Below, piece by piece: positions 1-7,667 of a stretch of 64,000 nucleotides of DNA. The DNA comes from JBAZKV01 sp964443545 (GTDB taxonomy: Bacteria > Margulisbacteria > WOR-1 > JAKLHX01 > JBAZKV01), in the NCBI GenBank assembly GCA_964443545.1, contig CAYUCV010000001.1, forward strand, positions 14,821 through 78,820, written 5' to 3'. Made by a program: the position numbers and the translations under genes. Positions within the stretch are counted from its first letter, which is position 1; each line of letters starts with the position of its first letter. Under the pieces are notes generated by a model, which saw only the letters and a list, made by a program, of their open reading frames with translations, did no database searches and was not told where the DNA came from.

Positions 1-1052
1 CGGATGAATTTGATTATGTTCTTCCGGAAGAATTGATAGCCAAGGAACCGGCCTCAAAAAGGGAAGGCTCAAGGCTGATGGTCCTTGACCGCAACAGAGA
101 TCTCCTGGAACACAAACATTTTTTTGACCTACCCGCATATCTAAAAGAAGGCGATATCCTTGTCCTGAATGACACAAAAGTGATCCCTGCCCGCCTGAGC
201 GGAATAAAAACAAAAGGCGGCTCTTCAAAAGAGGGAGAAAAAGGGGCAAGGGTCGAGGCTCTTTTTCTTAGAAGACTGACCCGGAACACCTGGGAATGCC
301 TGGTACAGCCGGCAAAGAGGATAAAAAAAGGCTACGAAATAGAGTTTGACGGATTAAAAGGCCGTGTTGTCGAAGAACCAGATACCCAGAGAAGGATCAT
401 CGCGTTTGAGCCGGGAGCGGACATCCTGTCCCATCTAAAATCCAGGGGAGAGGTACCCCTGCCTCCTTATATAAGCGAAAAACTTGGAAAGGATGCCGAC
501 AAGGAAGAATTGGCGCGCCGCTATCAGACAGTTTATGCAAAAGCGGAGGGAGCCTCTGCCGCTCCCACCGCCGGGCTGCACTTTACACCGGAACTTCTTA
601 AGCAACTTGAGGACAAAGGTGTCAAGGTCTGTTATATCACGCTCCATACGGGAGCGGGCACCTTTAAACCGGTTTTTTCGGAGTTCGTGGATGAGCACAC
701 GATGTTCTCGGAAGAGTACATTATTCCCGAAAAGACTGCATACGAGATAGAAAGGGTTAGGGATTGCAGGGTGGTGGCAGTTGGGACAACGGTCACCAGG
801 GCCCTGGAGGATTGTTTTTTGAAGCACGGCAAGATCACCGAGGCCAAAGGCGAGGCCGGCCTGTTCATCTATCCTCCTTTCAAGTTCAATGTCGTGGATG
901 CCTTAATAACCAACTTCCATTTTCCAAGATCGACCCTGCTCATGATGGTCAGCGCATTTTCCGGAAAAGAACCGATCTTTAACGCTTACAGGGAAGCGGT
1001 AGAAAAAAAATACAGGTTCTTCAGCTTTGGGGACGCGATGTTTATTGTATAA
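1..1052 (+). CDS. queA: S-adenosylmethionine:tRNA ribosyltransferase-isomerase QueA (5' end cut by window edge)
   Basis: QueA transfers and isomerises the ribosyl part of SAM onto 7-aminomethyl-7-deazaguanine in tRNA to make epoxyqueuosine. The frame is open from base 3 and begins DEFDYVLPEELIAKEP, the usual QueA N-terminus, so the start codon and a few residues lie left of the window; the TTG at 33 is internal. Family landmarks are RLMVLDR near the start, VLNDTKVIPARL, EVPLPPYI, the AAPTAGLHFT motif and the C-terminal NFHFPRSTLLMMVSAF. The gene ends 10 bp before tgt, the classical queuosine pairing. The assignment rests on several conserved blocks. Confidence 0.96.
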   Translation, partial: DEFDYVLPEELIAKEPASKREGSRLMVLDRNRDLLEHKHFFDLPAYLKEGDILVLNDTKVIPARLSGIKTKGGSSKEGEKGARVEALFLRRLTRNTWECLVQPAKRIKKGYEIEFDGLKGRVVEEPDTQRRIIAFEPGADILSHLKSRGEVPLPPYISEKLGKDADKEELARRYQTVYAKAEGASAAPTAGLHFTPELLKQLEDKGVKVCYITLHTGAGTFKPVFSEFVDEHTMFSEEYIIPEKTAYEIERVRDCRVVAVGTTVTRALEDCFLKHGKITEAKGEAGLFIYPPFKFNVVDALITNFHFPRSTLLMMVSAFSGKEPIFNAYREAVEKKYRFFSFGDAMFIV

Positions 1053-1053
1053 T
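1048..1053 (+). promoter_or_regulatory. TATAAT box 9 nt before the tgt start
   Basis: A perfect TATAAT overlaps the queA stop codon and ends 9 nt before the tgt ATG at 1063. No Shine-Dalgarno sequence lies between them and no good -35 box is visible. It matches the spacing seen at secD and hisC and could give a near-leaderless tgt transcript in addition to read-through from queA. Confidence 0.35.
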
Positions 1054-1062
1054 TACTGCATC

Positions 1063-2142
1063 ATGTTCAAATTCGAGATCCTCTCCCGCTCAAAAAAGTC
1101 AAAGGTCCGCAAAGGAAAACTTTGTACCCCGCACGGCATTGTCGAGACCCCGAATTTTGCCCCGTGCGGCACGCAGGCAACCGTAAAAGCTATGACCCCG
1201 AAGATGCTCAAAGAGGTCGGTACGCAGATGATCCTTGCTAACACATATCATCTTTTTCTGCGGCCCGGACAGGAACTTATCAAAAAAGCAGGCGGGCTCC
1301 ACAAATTCATGGCTTGGGACGGCCCTATCCTGACCGACAGCGGCGGCTTTCAGGTCTTTAGCCTCTCGGGCCTGCGCAAGATATCGGAGGACGGGGTCAT
1401 GTTCTCGTCCCACATCGACGGCTCCAAGCATTTTTTGAGCCCGGAAACGGTTGTTGAGGCCCAGCTTGCTTTTGGCTCCGACATAATGATGCCTCTTGAT
1501 GAATGCCCTCCGTATCCCTGCGAATATCCATCCGCGAAGAAGGCAGTGGAAAGAACAACGAGATGGGCTGTTAGAGCCAAAGATGCGGAACACAGAGCAC
1601 GGAGCACAGAACACGGAACAAAGGGCGTATTATTTGGTATCGTGCAAGGATCAACATTTAAAGATCTAAGAAAACAGTCGGCGGAAGAAATTTCGGCCCT
1701 TGGATTTCCAGGGTACGGGATAGGAGGGCTCAGCGTAAGAGAGCCCAACGAGGTCATGTACGAAATGCTGGAGCATCAACTGCAATATCTGCCGGAAGAA
1801 GCCCCAAAACATCTTTTGGGGGTAGGTTATGTGGAAAACATAAAGGCCGCCGTGAACATGGGGGTGGACCTTTTTGACTGTGTGGAGCCTTCGCGCCTTG
1901 GCAGGCACGGGGCCTTTCTTTCAAGTGAAGGCAAAGGGGTAATCAGGAACGCAAGATACGCAAAAGACCTTTCTCCTCTTGTTGCTGGTTGCGACTGTTA
2001 TGCCTGCGCCAACTTTACCAGGGCTTACATAAGACACCTTTTTGCCGCCAACGAACTATTGGGGGTCATGCTGCTGACCATCCACAATCTGAGGTTCATG
2101 GCAAGGACAATGGAAGAGATAAGAAGTGAGATTTCTGGCTGA
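1063..2142 (+). CDS. tgt: Queuine/preQ1 tRNA-guanine transglycosylase Tgt
   Basis: Tgt exchanges guanine-34 of GUN-anticodon tRNAs for preQ1, the step before QueA. The catalytic region LTDSGGFQ is at about residues 90-97, the second aspartate region is GVDLFDCVEPSRLGRHG, and the C-terminal zinc site is CDCYACANFTRAYIRH. I chose ATG 1063 over an earlier in-frame start at 1027 because MFKFEILSR is the family N-terminus and 1027 lies inside queA. At 359 residues it has normal length. Residues about 176-186 (AEHRARSTEHGT) are encoded by a heptanucleotide tandem repeat in a linker just before the conserved LFGIVQG block. Its 3' end overlaps the next gene by 17 bp. Confidence 0.96.
   Translation: MFKFEILSRSKKSKVRKGKLCTPHGIVETPNFAPCGTQATVKAMTPKMLKEVGTQMILANTYHLFLRPGQELIKKAGGLHKFMAWDGPILTDSGGFQVFSLSGLRKISEDGVMFSSHIDGSKHFLSPETVVEAQLAFGSDIMMPLDECPPYPCEYPSAKKAVERTTRWAVRAKDAEHRARSTEHGTKGVLFGIVQGSTFKDLRKQSAEEISALGFPGYGIGGLSVREPNEVMYEMLEHQLQYLPEEAPKHLLGVGYVENIKAAVNMGVDLFDCVEPSRLGRHGAFLSSEGKGVIRNARYAKDLSPLVAGCDCYACANFTRAYIRHLFAANELLGVMLLTIHNLRFMARTMEEIRSEISG
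1588..1620 (+). repeat. Heptanucleotide tandem repeat GARCACR inside tgt
   Basis: Four full copies and one partial copy of a 7-base unit (GAACACA, GAGCACG, GAGCACA, GAACACG, GAACA) run in tandem. Because 7 is not a multiple of 3 the copies are read in successive frames, yet the tgt frame stays open. The repeat falls in a linker of variable length in Tgt. Confidence 0.8.
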
Positions 2143-3361
2143 CTTTCACATACATTCCAAATACAGCAGGGCTACATCAAAGGACATGGACCTTGCCCAT
2201 ATATCGGAGTGGGCCGCGCTAAAGGGGATAGACCTGGTGGGCACAGGGGATTTTACCCATCCGTTCTGGCTGTCGGAGCTCAAAAAAAAACTTAAGGATG
2301 ACGGCAGCGGCCTTTTTGAACTGAGCGGCACAAAGTTCATGCTTACGACCGAGATCTGCAATATCTTTCACCATGACGGAAAGCTGCGAAAGGTCCACAC
2401 GATGATCTTTTCCCCGTCATTCAAAGATGTCGACAGGATAAACGCGCAGCTGTCAAAATTTTCGGACCTGCTTTCCGACGGCAGGCCGGTCTTTACCATC
2501 CCCGCCAAAAAAACGGCGGAGATGATCTTTTCCACCTCAAGCGAGGCGATGATAGTGCCGTGCCATATCTGGACCCCGTGGTTTTCCGTGCTGGGGTCTT
2601 CCGGCGGCTTTGACAGCGTGGAGGAGTGCTTTGAGGAATACACCAGGAATATCTATGCCGTTGAAACCGGGCTTTCGTCGGACCCGGCAATGAACTGGCG
2701 CGTTTCCAGCCTTGATAAGTTCAGCCTGATCTCCAATTCGGACGCCCATTCACCTTCAAAGATCGGAAGAGAGGCCAATATTTTTGACGCCCAACTGACA
2801 TATAAAGGCATCTACAGGGCTCTAAAAGAAAAGGAAGCCGGCAAATTGGTCTCAACCGTTGAATTCTTCCCTCAGGAGGGAAAATACCATTTTGACGGCC
2901 ACAGGAACTGCAAAGTGTGCTTGTCCCCCAAGGAGACCAAAAAGAAGAGAAAAAAATGCCCGAAATGCGGCAAGCCGGTCACCGTAGGGGTCATGAACCG
3001 GGTGGAGGAACTGGCTGACAGGGAGGAAGGCTTTATGCGAAAGAACGCGGTGCCTTTTAAAACCCTGGTGCCGCTTGGCGAGATCATCGGACAGGCCTTG
3101 GGCAGATCAAGCGAAAGCGCGGCGGTACAAAAAGAATATGCCAATATTATCTCGAGGGTTGGCAGCGAACTAAAGATACTGCTTGATAAACCGGCGGAAG
3201 AGTTGTCCGGGTTTGTTGGCGAAAGGACGCTCGAGGGAATACTCCGCGTCAGGAACAAAGAGATTAAAATATCTCCCGGCTATGACGGAGAATACGGGAC
3301 CATAAGTATTTTTAACGCTTCCGGCCCAAAGACCGGCAGGGAGCAGATAGGGTTGTTCTAG
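2126..3361 (+). CDS. EndoQ-like PHP-domain endonuclease
   Basis: The 411-residue protein resembles endonuclease Q, which in Thermococcales nicks DNA 5' of deaminated or abasic bases. The N-terminal PHP metal site is visible as DFHIHSKYS, GTGDFTHPFW, CHIWTPWF and SNSDAHSPSKIG. A central zinc finger (Cys-x2-Cys in CKVCLSP, then CPKCGKP) is followed by VGVMNRVEELADR, typical of EndoQ. The GTG start at 2126 begins directly at the PHP motif, so an earlier start is unlikely. It overlaps tgt by 17 bp and is presumably translated with it. It meets the PfkB gene tail to tail with a 4 bp overlap. Family membership is well supported; the substrate in this organism is inference. Confidence 0.85.
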   Translation: MRFLADFHIHSKYSRATSKDMDLAHISEWAALKGIDLVGTGDFTHPFWLSELKKKLKDDGSGLFELSGTKFMLTTEICNIFHHDGKLRKVHTMIFSPSFKDVDRINAQLSKFSDLLSDGRPVFTIPAKKTAEMIFSTSSEAMIVPCHIWTPWFSVLGSSGGFDSVEECFEEYTRNIYAVETGLSSDPAMNWRVSSLDKFSLISNSDAHSPSKIGREANIFDAQLTYKGIYRALKEKEAGKLVSTVEFFPQEGKYHFDGHRNCKVCLSPKETKKKRKKCPKCGKPVTVGVMNRVEELADREEGFMRKNAVPFKTLVPLGEIIGQALGRSSESAAVQKEYANIISRVGSELKILLDKPAEELSGFVGERTLEGILRVRNKEIKISPGYDGEYGTISIFNASGPKTGREQIGLF

Positions 3362-4575
3362 CGGCTCATCTGCGCAAGCAGCAATACCGCCACTTCCTGT
3401 ACCAGTTCGTTGTAGCCGCCCTGCTTAACAGGCCCGCCTATCTCTCCGGCAAGGTTCCTGACGCACAGGCCTGCGGCCGCTGTCGCATACGCTGCGGCCT
3501 CCAGAGGAGACTTTCTTTCTGCGATCGAAGATAGTATCCCGCCGGCAAAGACATCTCCCGCGCCAAGTCCGGAAACAACACCCCGCTCCCTTATGTACTC
3601 CGAGGACGGCACAAAGAACAATCTGCCGGTGTAGCCGCTTCTTGGAAATACCAGATCATTGCCGATGTACCAGTATGAGCCTTCTGCTCCGTTGGTCACT
3701 ACAAGATTTCTAAATCCCTGCGACATAAGGGCGGATACGCATTCTGTTATATGCGCCAGACTATCAACCCCATCCATTGGCCCCACGCCGGATATCCCGG
3801 CTGCTTCTTCCATGTCCATGACGAGCAGATCGATAACTCTGGCGGGATCGTTCCCCAATTTCCACTGTTTGGAAGGATCGCTTTCGTCATGATGAACGGT
3901 GTTGAGAACTGTGGTCAATCCGTGACTTTTTGCGGAGGCCATGAGGGATATCACCCCGTCCGGGTGCAGACCCTGCATCAAAAAATTCCCCCCCACGGCG
4001 AACACCCCGTCGCGCGCCCACGGCTCCGTAAAAACGCTTTCCGGAAAATGAGAGACTCCTACAATACTGTTGGCCCCGGGTTCGTGCAAAAATGTCCTTG
4101 ACTCGGACACACCTCCCGCCTCATTCTCGAATTTTTCGTTCATGACAAGAGTGTATGAAGTGGGAACTCCGCTAAGCTTGAGCAGAGTGGAAGGGTCCAT
4201 ATTATAGCGCCGGTATTCTGCGGCCAGGACTCTGCCGATGTCATCATTTCCTATAGCCCCGTAAAACCGCACCTGTCCTCTGTCGGGCAGCAGGGTTTGG
4301 AATGCCGCGCGAAAGCTCGAGGCTCCCGGACCTCCAATGCTTCCCGGAAGACGGCTGACCGGGCCCCAACCGTTCTTTTCGGACACATCGTTAATAGAAA
4401 GGCCGTGGTTTTCCCTGAGCCAGCCCGACAGCCGGAGTTCTCCTCTGTTAAGTCCTTTTATGCCGGCAACGCAGTCCTGTGTTGCTGCCGCCTGACGGGC
4501 AGAAAGCGCCTTTCCCGCAGAGGTCGAAAAATCGTAGCATATATGCCCCAGTCCAAGCACTGTCCTTGCCATCAT
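3358..4575 (-). CDS. PfkB-family carbohydrate kinase
   Basis: This ribokinase-superfamily kinase phosphorylates a sugar or nucleoside with ATP in the cytoplasm. The C-terminal PfkB signature with the catalytic Asp is seen in GLGAGDVFAGGIL, and the N-terminal glycine-rich substrate region in GGPGASSFRAA with FYGAIGNDDIGR. RNLVVTNGAEGSYW fits the nucleotide-binding strand. At 405 residues it is longer than most family members (300-330), with about 60 extra residues between the N-terminal strand and the GGPGASS motif. AAAGGGG lies shortly before a double ATG (MMAR), so the exact start is ambiguous by one codon. The substrate cannot be read from the sequence. Confidence 0.88.
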   Translation of the reverse strand: MMARTVLGLGHICYDFSTSAGKALSARQAAATQDCVAGIKGLNRGELRLSGWLRENHGLSINDVSEKNGWGPVSRLPGSIGGPGASSFRAAFQTLLPDRGQVRFYGAIGNDDIGRVLAAEYRRYNMDPSTLLKLSGVPTSYTLVMNEKFENEAGGVSESRTFLHEPGANSIVGVSHFPESVFTEPWARDGVFAVGGNFLMQGLHPDGVISLMASAKSHGLTTVLNTVHHDESDPSKQWKLGNDPARVIDLLVMDMEEAAGISGVGPMDGVDSLAHITECVSALMSQGFRNLVVTNGAEGSYWYIGNDLVFPRSGYTGRLFFVPSSEYIRERGVVSGLGAGDVFAGGILSSIAERKSPLEAAAYATAAAGLCVRNLAGEIGGPVKQGGYNELVQEVAVLLLAQMSR

Positions 4576-4646
4576 TATCCCCTTTCTTGATCTTATAATG
4601 CCGACAGGGAGTTGTCGACGGGAATATTCTATAATTTCACGGGTTC

Positions 4647-5309
4647 TTAAGGAAGCCGGATATGCGGGGAAATGCCCTCAAACAGCTCGACACCTCTCGG
4701 TCCAAAGTTCAGGATGTTGTCAGTAATGTCAAAAACCTTGTTGACGCCTCTTCTTTCGGCCATTTTAGAAAGGATCTCGCCGAGCGGAGAATAGTACCAC
4801 AGAGCGTCCCTTTCGGGAAGCAGCGGCACCGGCTCCAGATTTCTGGAATAAAGAGCATCCTCCAGAAGAAAACCGTGCAATCCCTGGCTAAAGTGATGAT
4901 CAAGAGCCGTGATAGGGTCTTTGTCAAGATAAAAAGGAAGCCTTGTAAGAATTTTTGCGCAGTAATCCGGCTTAATGTCGCCCAGATGGTCATAGTACAG
5001 CCAGGCGGGCATGCGGGTATAATTGAAAGACATTCCGGAAAGCACAGAAGCCAGCACAGTTCCAAAACCGGGCTGGGTTATGGCTACATCGATGAACAAA
5101 GGTTTTGAAAGACGGGACATTACAGAAAAGCTGCTGACCGCTTGCACGGTCAGGCCGACAATGGTTTCAAAGATGTCCTGTCTTTGTGCGGGTAGATCGT
5201 TCTTTACATATCTGTCCGCCCAAATCCCGGCCTTGAACATATTCCTGTAAATGCCAATACCTTCTCTTGGCAGATGGGACGGTATGGGCACATGTATGCG
5301 TGTTGTCAT
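4647..5309 (-). CDS. Conserved-looking hypothetical protein, 220 aa
   Basis: I do not recognise this protein. It is a soluble-looking 220-residue sequence with no signal peptide, no membrane segment and no obvious nucleotide-binding or metal motif. Aromatic and hydrophobic residues are spread evenly as in a globular domain (for example MPAWLYYDHLGDIKPDY and WYYSPLGEILSKM). It lies upstream of the PfkB kinase on the same strand, separated by about 70 bp that hold the kinase RBS, and is divergent from secD. Codon use resembles its neighbours. The reading frame is convincing, but no function is offered. Confidence 0.7.
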   Translation of the reverse strand: MTTRIHVPIPSHLPREGIGIYRNMFKAGIWADRYVKNDLPAQRQDIFETIVGLTVQAVSSFSVMSRLSKPLFIDVAITQPGFGTVLASVLSGMSFNYTRMPAWLYYDHLGDIKPDYCAKILTRLPFYLDKDPITALDHHFSQGLHGFLLEDALYSRNLEPVPLLPERDALWYYSPLGEILSKMAERRGVNKVFDITDNILNFGPRGVELFEGISPHIRLP

Positions 5310-5380
5310 ATAATGCTCTATTTAACTATCGTCAAATAACGCGTTCAATTTCAAATTGCTGTGGCATCAAGTATCAGCGG

Positions 5381-5409
5381 TTGTAATGAGGCCGGTTAGA
5401 ATATATAAT
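5381..5409 (+). promoter_or_regulatory. secD promoter TTGTAA-17-TATAAT
   Basis: A TTGTAA box at 5381-5386 (4 of 6 to consensus) lies 17 bp before a perfect TATAAT at 5404-5409. The secD ATG follows 9 nt later with no Shine-Dalgarno sequence, so transcription would start at or within a few bases of the start codon. Confidence 0.5.
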
Positions 5410-5418
5410 AGAAAAATC

Positions 5419-6768
5419 ATGGGCGAGAATCTTATAAAACTGAAAATACTGGGAGGGCTTGCGCTTGTTGCCCTTTCTATACTTATTATATACAACCTTC
5501 CTCTTACACTTGGTCTGGACATACAGGGCGGCACCAGGCTTGTGCTTGAAGCAAGATCTACTGATTCGGTCAAGGCCGGGGATGATGCTGTTTCCGGCGT
5601 TATGGCGGTGGTTCGCAACAGGATAGACGCCCTAGGAGTGACCGAGCCGATCATCCAGAGAAAAGGCTCCAACCAGATAGTGGTGGAACTCCCCGGCGTC
5701 AAAAACCCGGAGCATGCCATAAAAGTGTTAGGAGAGACCGCACTGCTGGAATTTGCCGAAGCCGAATGGTCTCCCGGCGATGAAAGCGTGCTGACGCAGG
5801 AAAAAGTAGAGCAGGTCTATGGCAAAGGCGCACGGCTGGACAAGGTCATCTCCTATAAGAACGGAGAGCGTGAGAGCGAAAGGCCCATCATAATAAAGAA
5901 TTCTGTTCTTACGGGAGCCGACCTCAAAGGCGCCTGGCCCAGCGTGGACGAATACGGAAATCCCGTGGTGGACATAGAGTTCAATGCAAAGGGCGCCGGC
6001 ATCTTTGCAAATGCTACGGAGCGCAGCGTGGGCAGGCCCATTGCCATACTCCTTGACAAAAAAATAATCTCTGCCCCGACTGTAAGAGAACCCATCCCGT
6101 CAGGCAAAGCGCAGATCTCGGGGAATTTTACGATAGAAGAAGTTCAGGACCTGGTGGTCCAGCTCAAGGGCGGTTCTCTTCCTGTCCCTGTTGATATAGT
6201 TGGCACAAAAATAGTGGGCCCCACTCTGGGCAGGGACTCCCTGGACAAGAGCAAGATAGCGGGTGCGGTGGGCTTTTTGGCCATAGTGGTCTTTATGATC
6301 CTCTATTACAGGCTTCCTGGCGTGCTGGCGGTCATATCGCTGGTCATCTATTTTTTCCTGACCCTGGCAGTCCTTTCTGTTCTTCGGACAACACTCACTC
6401 TTCCCGGCATAGCGGGTTTTCTTCTGTCCATCGGTATGGCGGTGGATGCCAATGTGATCATTTTTGAAAGACTTAAAGAAGAGCTCAGACTGGGTAAAAA
6501 TATCAGGATAGCAGTGGATGTCAGCTTCAAAAGGGCTTTTACCGCTATTTTGGACTCAAATGTGACAACTATCATTGCCGCTATGACCCTCTTCTGGCTG
6601 GGGACAGGGACCATCAAGGGCTTTGCGGTGACCCTGATAGCGGGTATTTCGGTCAGCATGTTCTCCGCCATTGTTATCACAAAATTCCTTATGGACCTTA
6701 TGATCGACTGGAAGATGGTAGATTCGGCAGATTCAGGTCTTCTTTACAGGGGCTTTGGTAAAAAATGA
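5419..6768 (+). CDS. secD: Protein translocase subunit SecD
   Basis: SecD works with SecF at the SecYEG channel, using the proton gradient to pull preproteins across the inner membrane. The N-terminal helix (LGGLALVALSILIIYNLPL) is followed by the LGLDIQGGTRLVLEA motif and the large periplasmic P1 domain. Five C-terminal membrane helices include the signature GFLLSIGMAVDANVIIFERLKEE. ATG 5419 (MGENLIKLK) is preferred to upstream starts because it begins just before the first membrane helix and a TATAAT box ends 9 nt before it. At 449 residues it is compact, as in organisms with separate SecD and SecF. It overlaps secF by 4 bp. Confidence 0.95.
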   Translation: MGENLIKLKILGGLALVALSILIIYNLPLTLGLDIQGGTRLVLEARSTDSVKAGDDAVSGVMAVVRNRIDALGVTEPIIQRKGSNQIVVELPGVKNPEHAIKVLGETALLEFAEAEWSPGDESVLTQEKVEQVYGKGARLDKVISYKNGERESERPIIIKNSVLTGADLKGAWPSVDEYGNPVVDIEFNAKGAGIFANATERSVGRPIAILLDKKIISAPTVREPIPSGKAQISGNFTIEEVQDLVVQLKGGSLPVPVDIVGTKIVGPTLGRDSLDKSKIAGAVGFLAIVVFMILYYRLPGVLAVISLVIYFFLTLAVLSVLRTTLTLPGIAGFLLSIGMAVDANVIIFERLKEELRLGKNIRIAVDVSFKRAFTAILDSNVTTIIAAMTLFWLGTGTIKGFAVTLIAGISVSMFSAIVITKFLMDLMIDWKMVDSADSGLLYRGFGKK

Positions 6769-7667
6769 ACATTATAGGCAAAAGAAATCTGTGGTTCGCT
6801 GTTTCCGCGGTACTGATAGCCCTGGGCATTTTCGGGTTTTCCTACAACATCCTTGTCCGAGGCCAGGCCATGAACTTTGGTATAGACTTTACAGGAGGGT
6901 CAATAACAACGCTGAGGTTTGAGCAGAGCGCAAATGTCACTTCGAGGCTGGCCGAGGTCCGAAAAGTTCTATCTTCCTTCCATTTCAAAGAAAGCGTTAT
7001 CCAAAAAGAGGGTGATAACGATGTCAGCATAAGGACCGAGCCTCTTGACGCGGAGATCAGAACTCAGATGATGGCCGAACTCGAAAAGACATTTGGCCGG
7101 GTCGAGCTCCTGGAGGCGGATACAATAGGTCCCGTCATAGGAGCTGAGCTTAGATCTCAGGCTTTTTGGGCCCTTCTGATAGCTACCATAGGCATTTTGA
7201 TCTATGTCTCCTTCAGGTTCGAGTTCAAGTACGCTGTTGCGGCGGTCATTGCCCTTTGGCACGATGCCCTGATAACAGTGGGGCTGATAGCACTGCTCTA
7301 CAGGTCGGTGGATACGGCTTTTATCGCGGCGATACTGACGATAATGGGATATTCCATTAACGATACTATAGTCATTTTTGACAGGATAAGGGAAAATATC
7401 ATCAACCAGAAAAAAGGCAAAGTTTCTTTTTCCGAGATCGCCAATACCAGCGTCCTTCAGACAATGGCAAGGTCTATCAACACGGTCTTGACCGTTCTTG
7501 TCATGAATGTCTGCCTGCTTTTGTTCGGAGGGGCCACCCTCAAGGATTTTGCGCTCACTCTTTTGATAGGTTTTACCCTCGGAGGTTATTCCTCCATCTT
7601 CATTGCTAGCCCGATCCTTGTAATGCTGGAGGGCTCTCTTGGCAAGCCAACGAAAAAACCGTCGTGA
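6765..7667 (+). CDS. secF: Protein translocase subunit SecF
   Basis: SecF is the partner of SecD in the Sec translocon. The N-terminal helix is followed by FGIDFTGGS, the SecF counterpart of the SecD GGT motif, then a small periplasmic domain, and helices including SFRFEFKYAVAAVIALWHD and IMGYSINDTIVIFDRIREN, a family hallmark. Its 300 residues are normal. Its ATG sits inside the secD stop (ATGA overlap), so translation is coupled. It overlaps ftsK by 29 bp. Confidence 0.95.
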   Translation: MNIIGKRNLWFAVSAVLIALGIFGFSYNILVRGQAMNFGIDFTGGSITTLRFEQSANVTSRLAEVRKVLSSFHFKESVIQKEGDNDVSIRTEPLDAEIRTQMMAELEKTFGRVELLEADTIGPVIGAELRSQAFWALLIATIGILIYVSFRFEFKYAVAAVIALWHDALITVGLIALLYRSVDTAFIAAILTIMGYSINDTIVIFDRIRENIINQKKGKVSFSEIANTSVLQTMARSINTVLTVLVMNVCLLLFGGATLKDFALTLLIGFTLGGYSSIFIASPILVMLEGSLGKPTKKPS

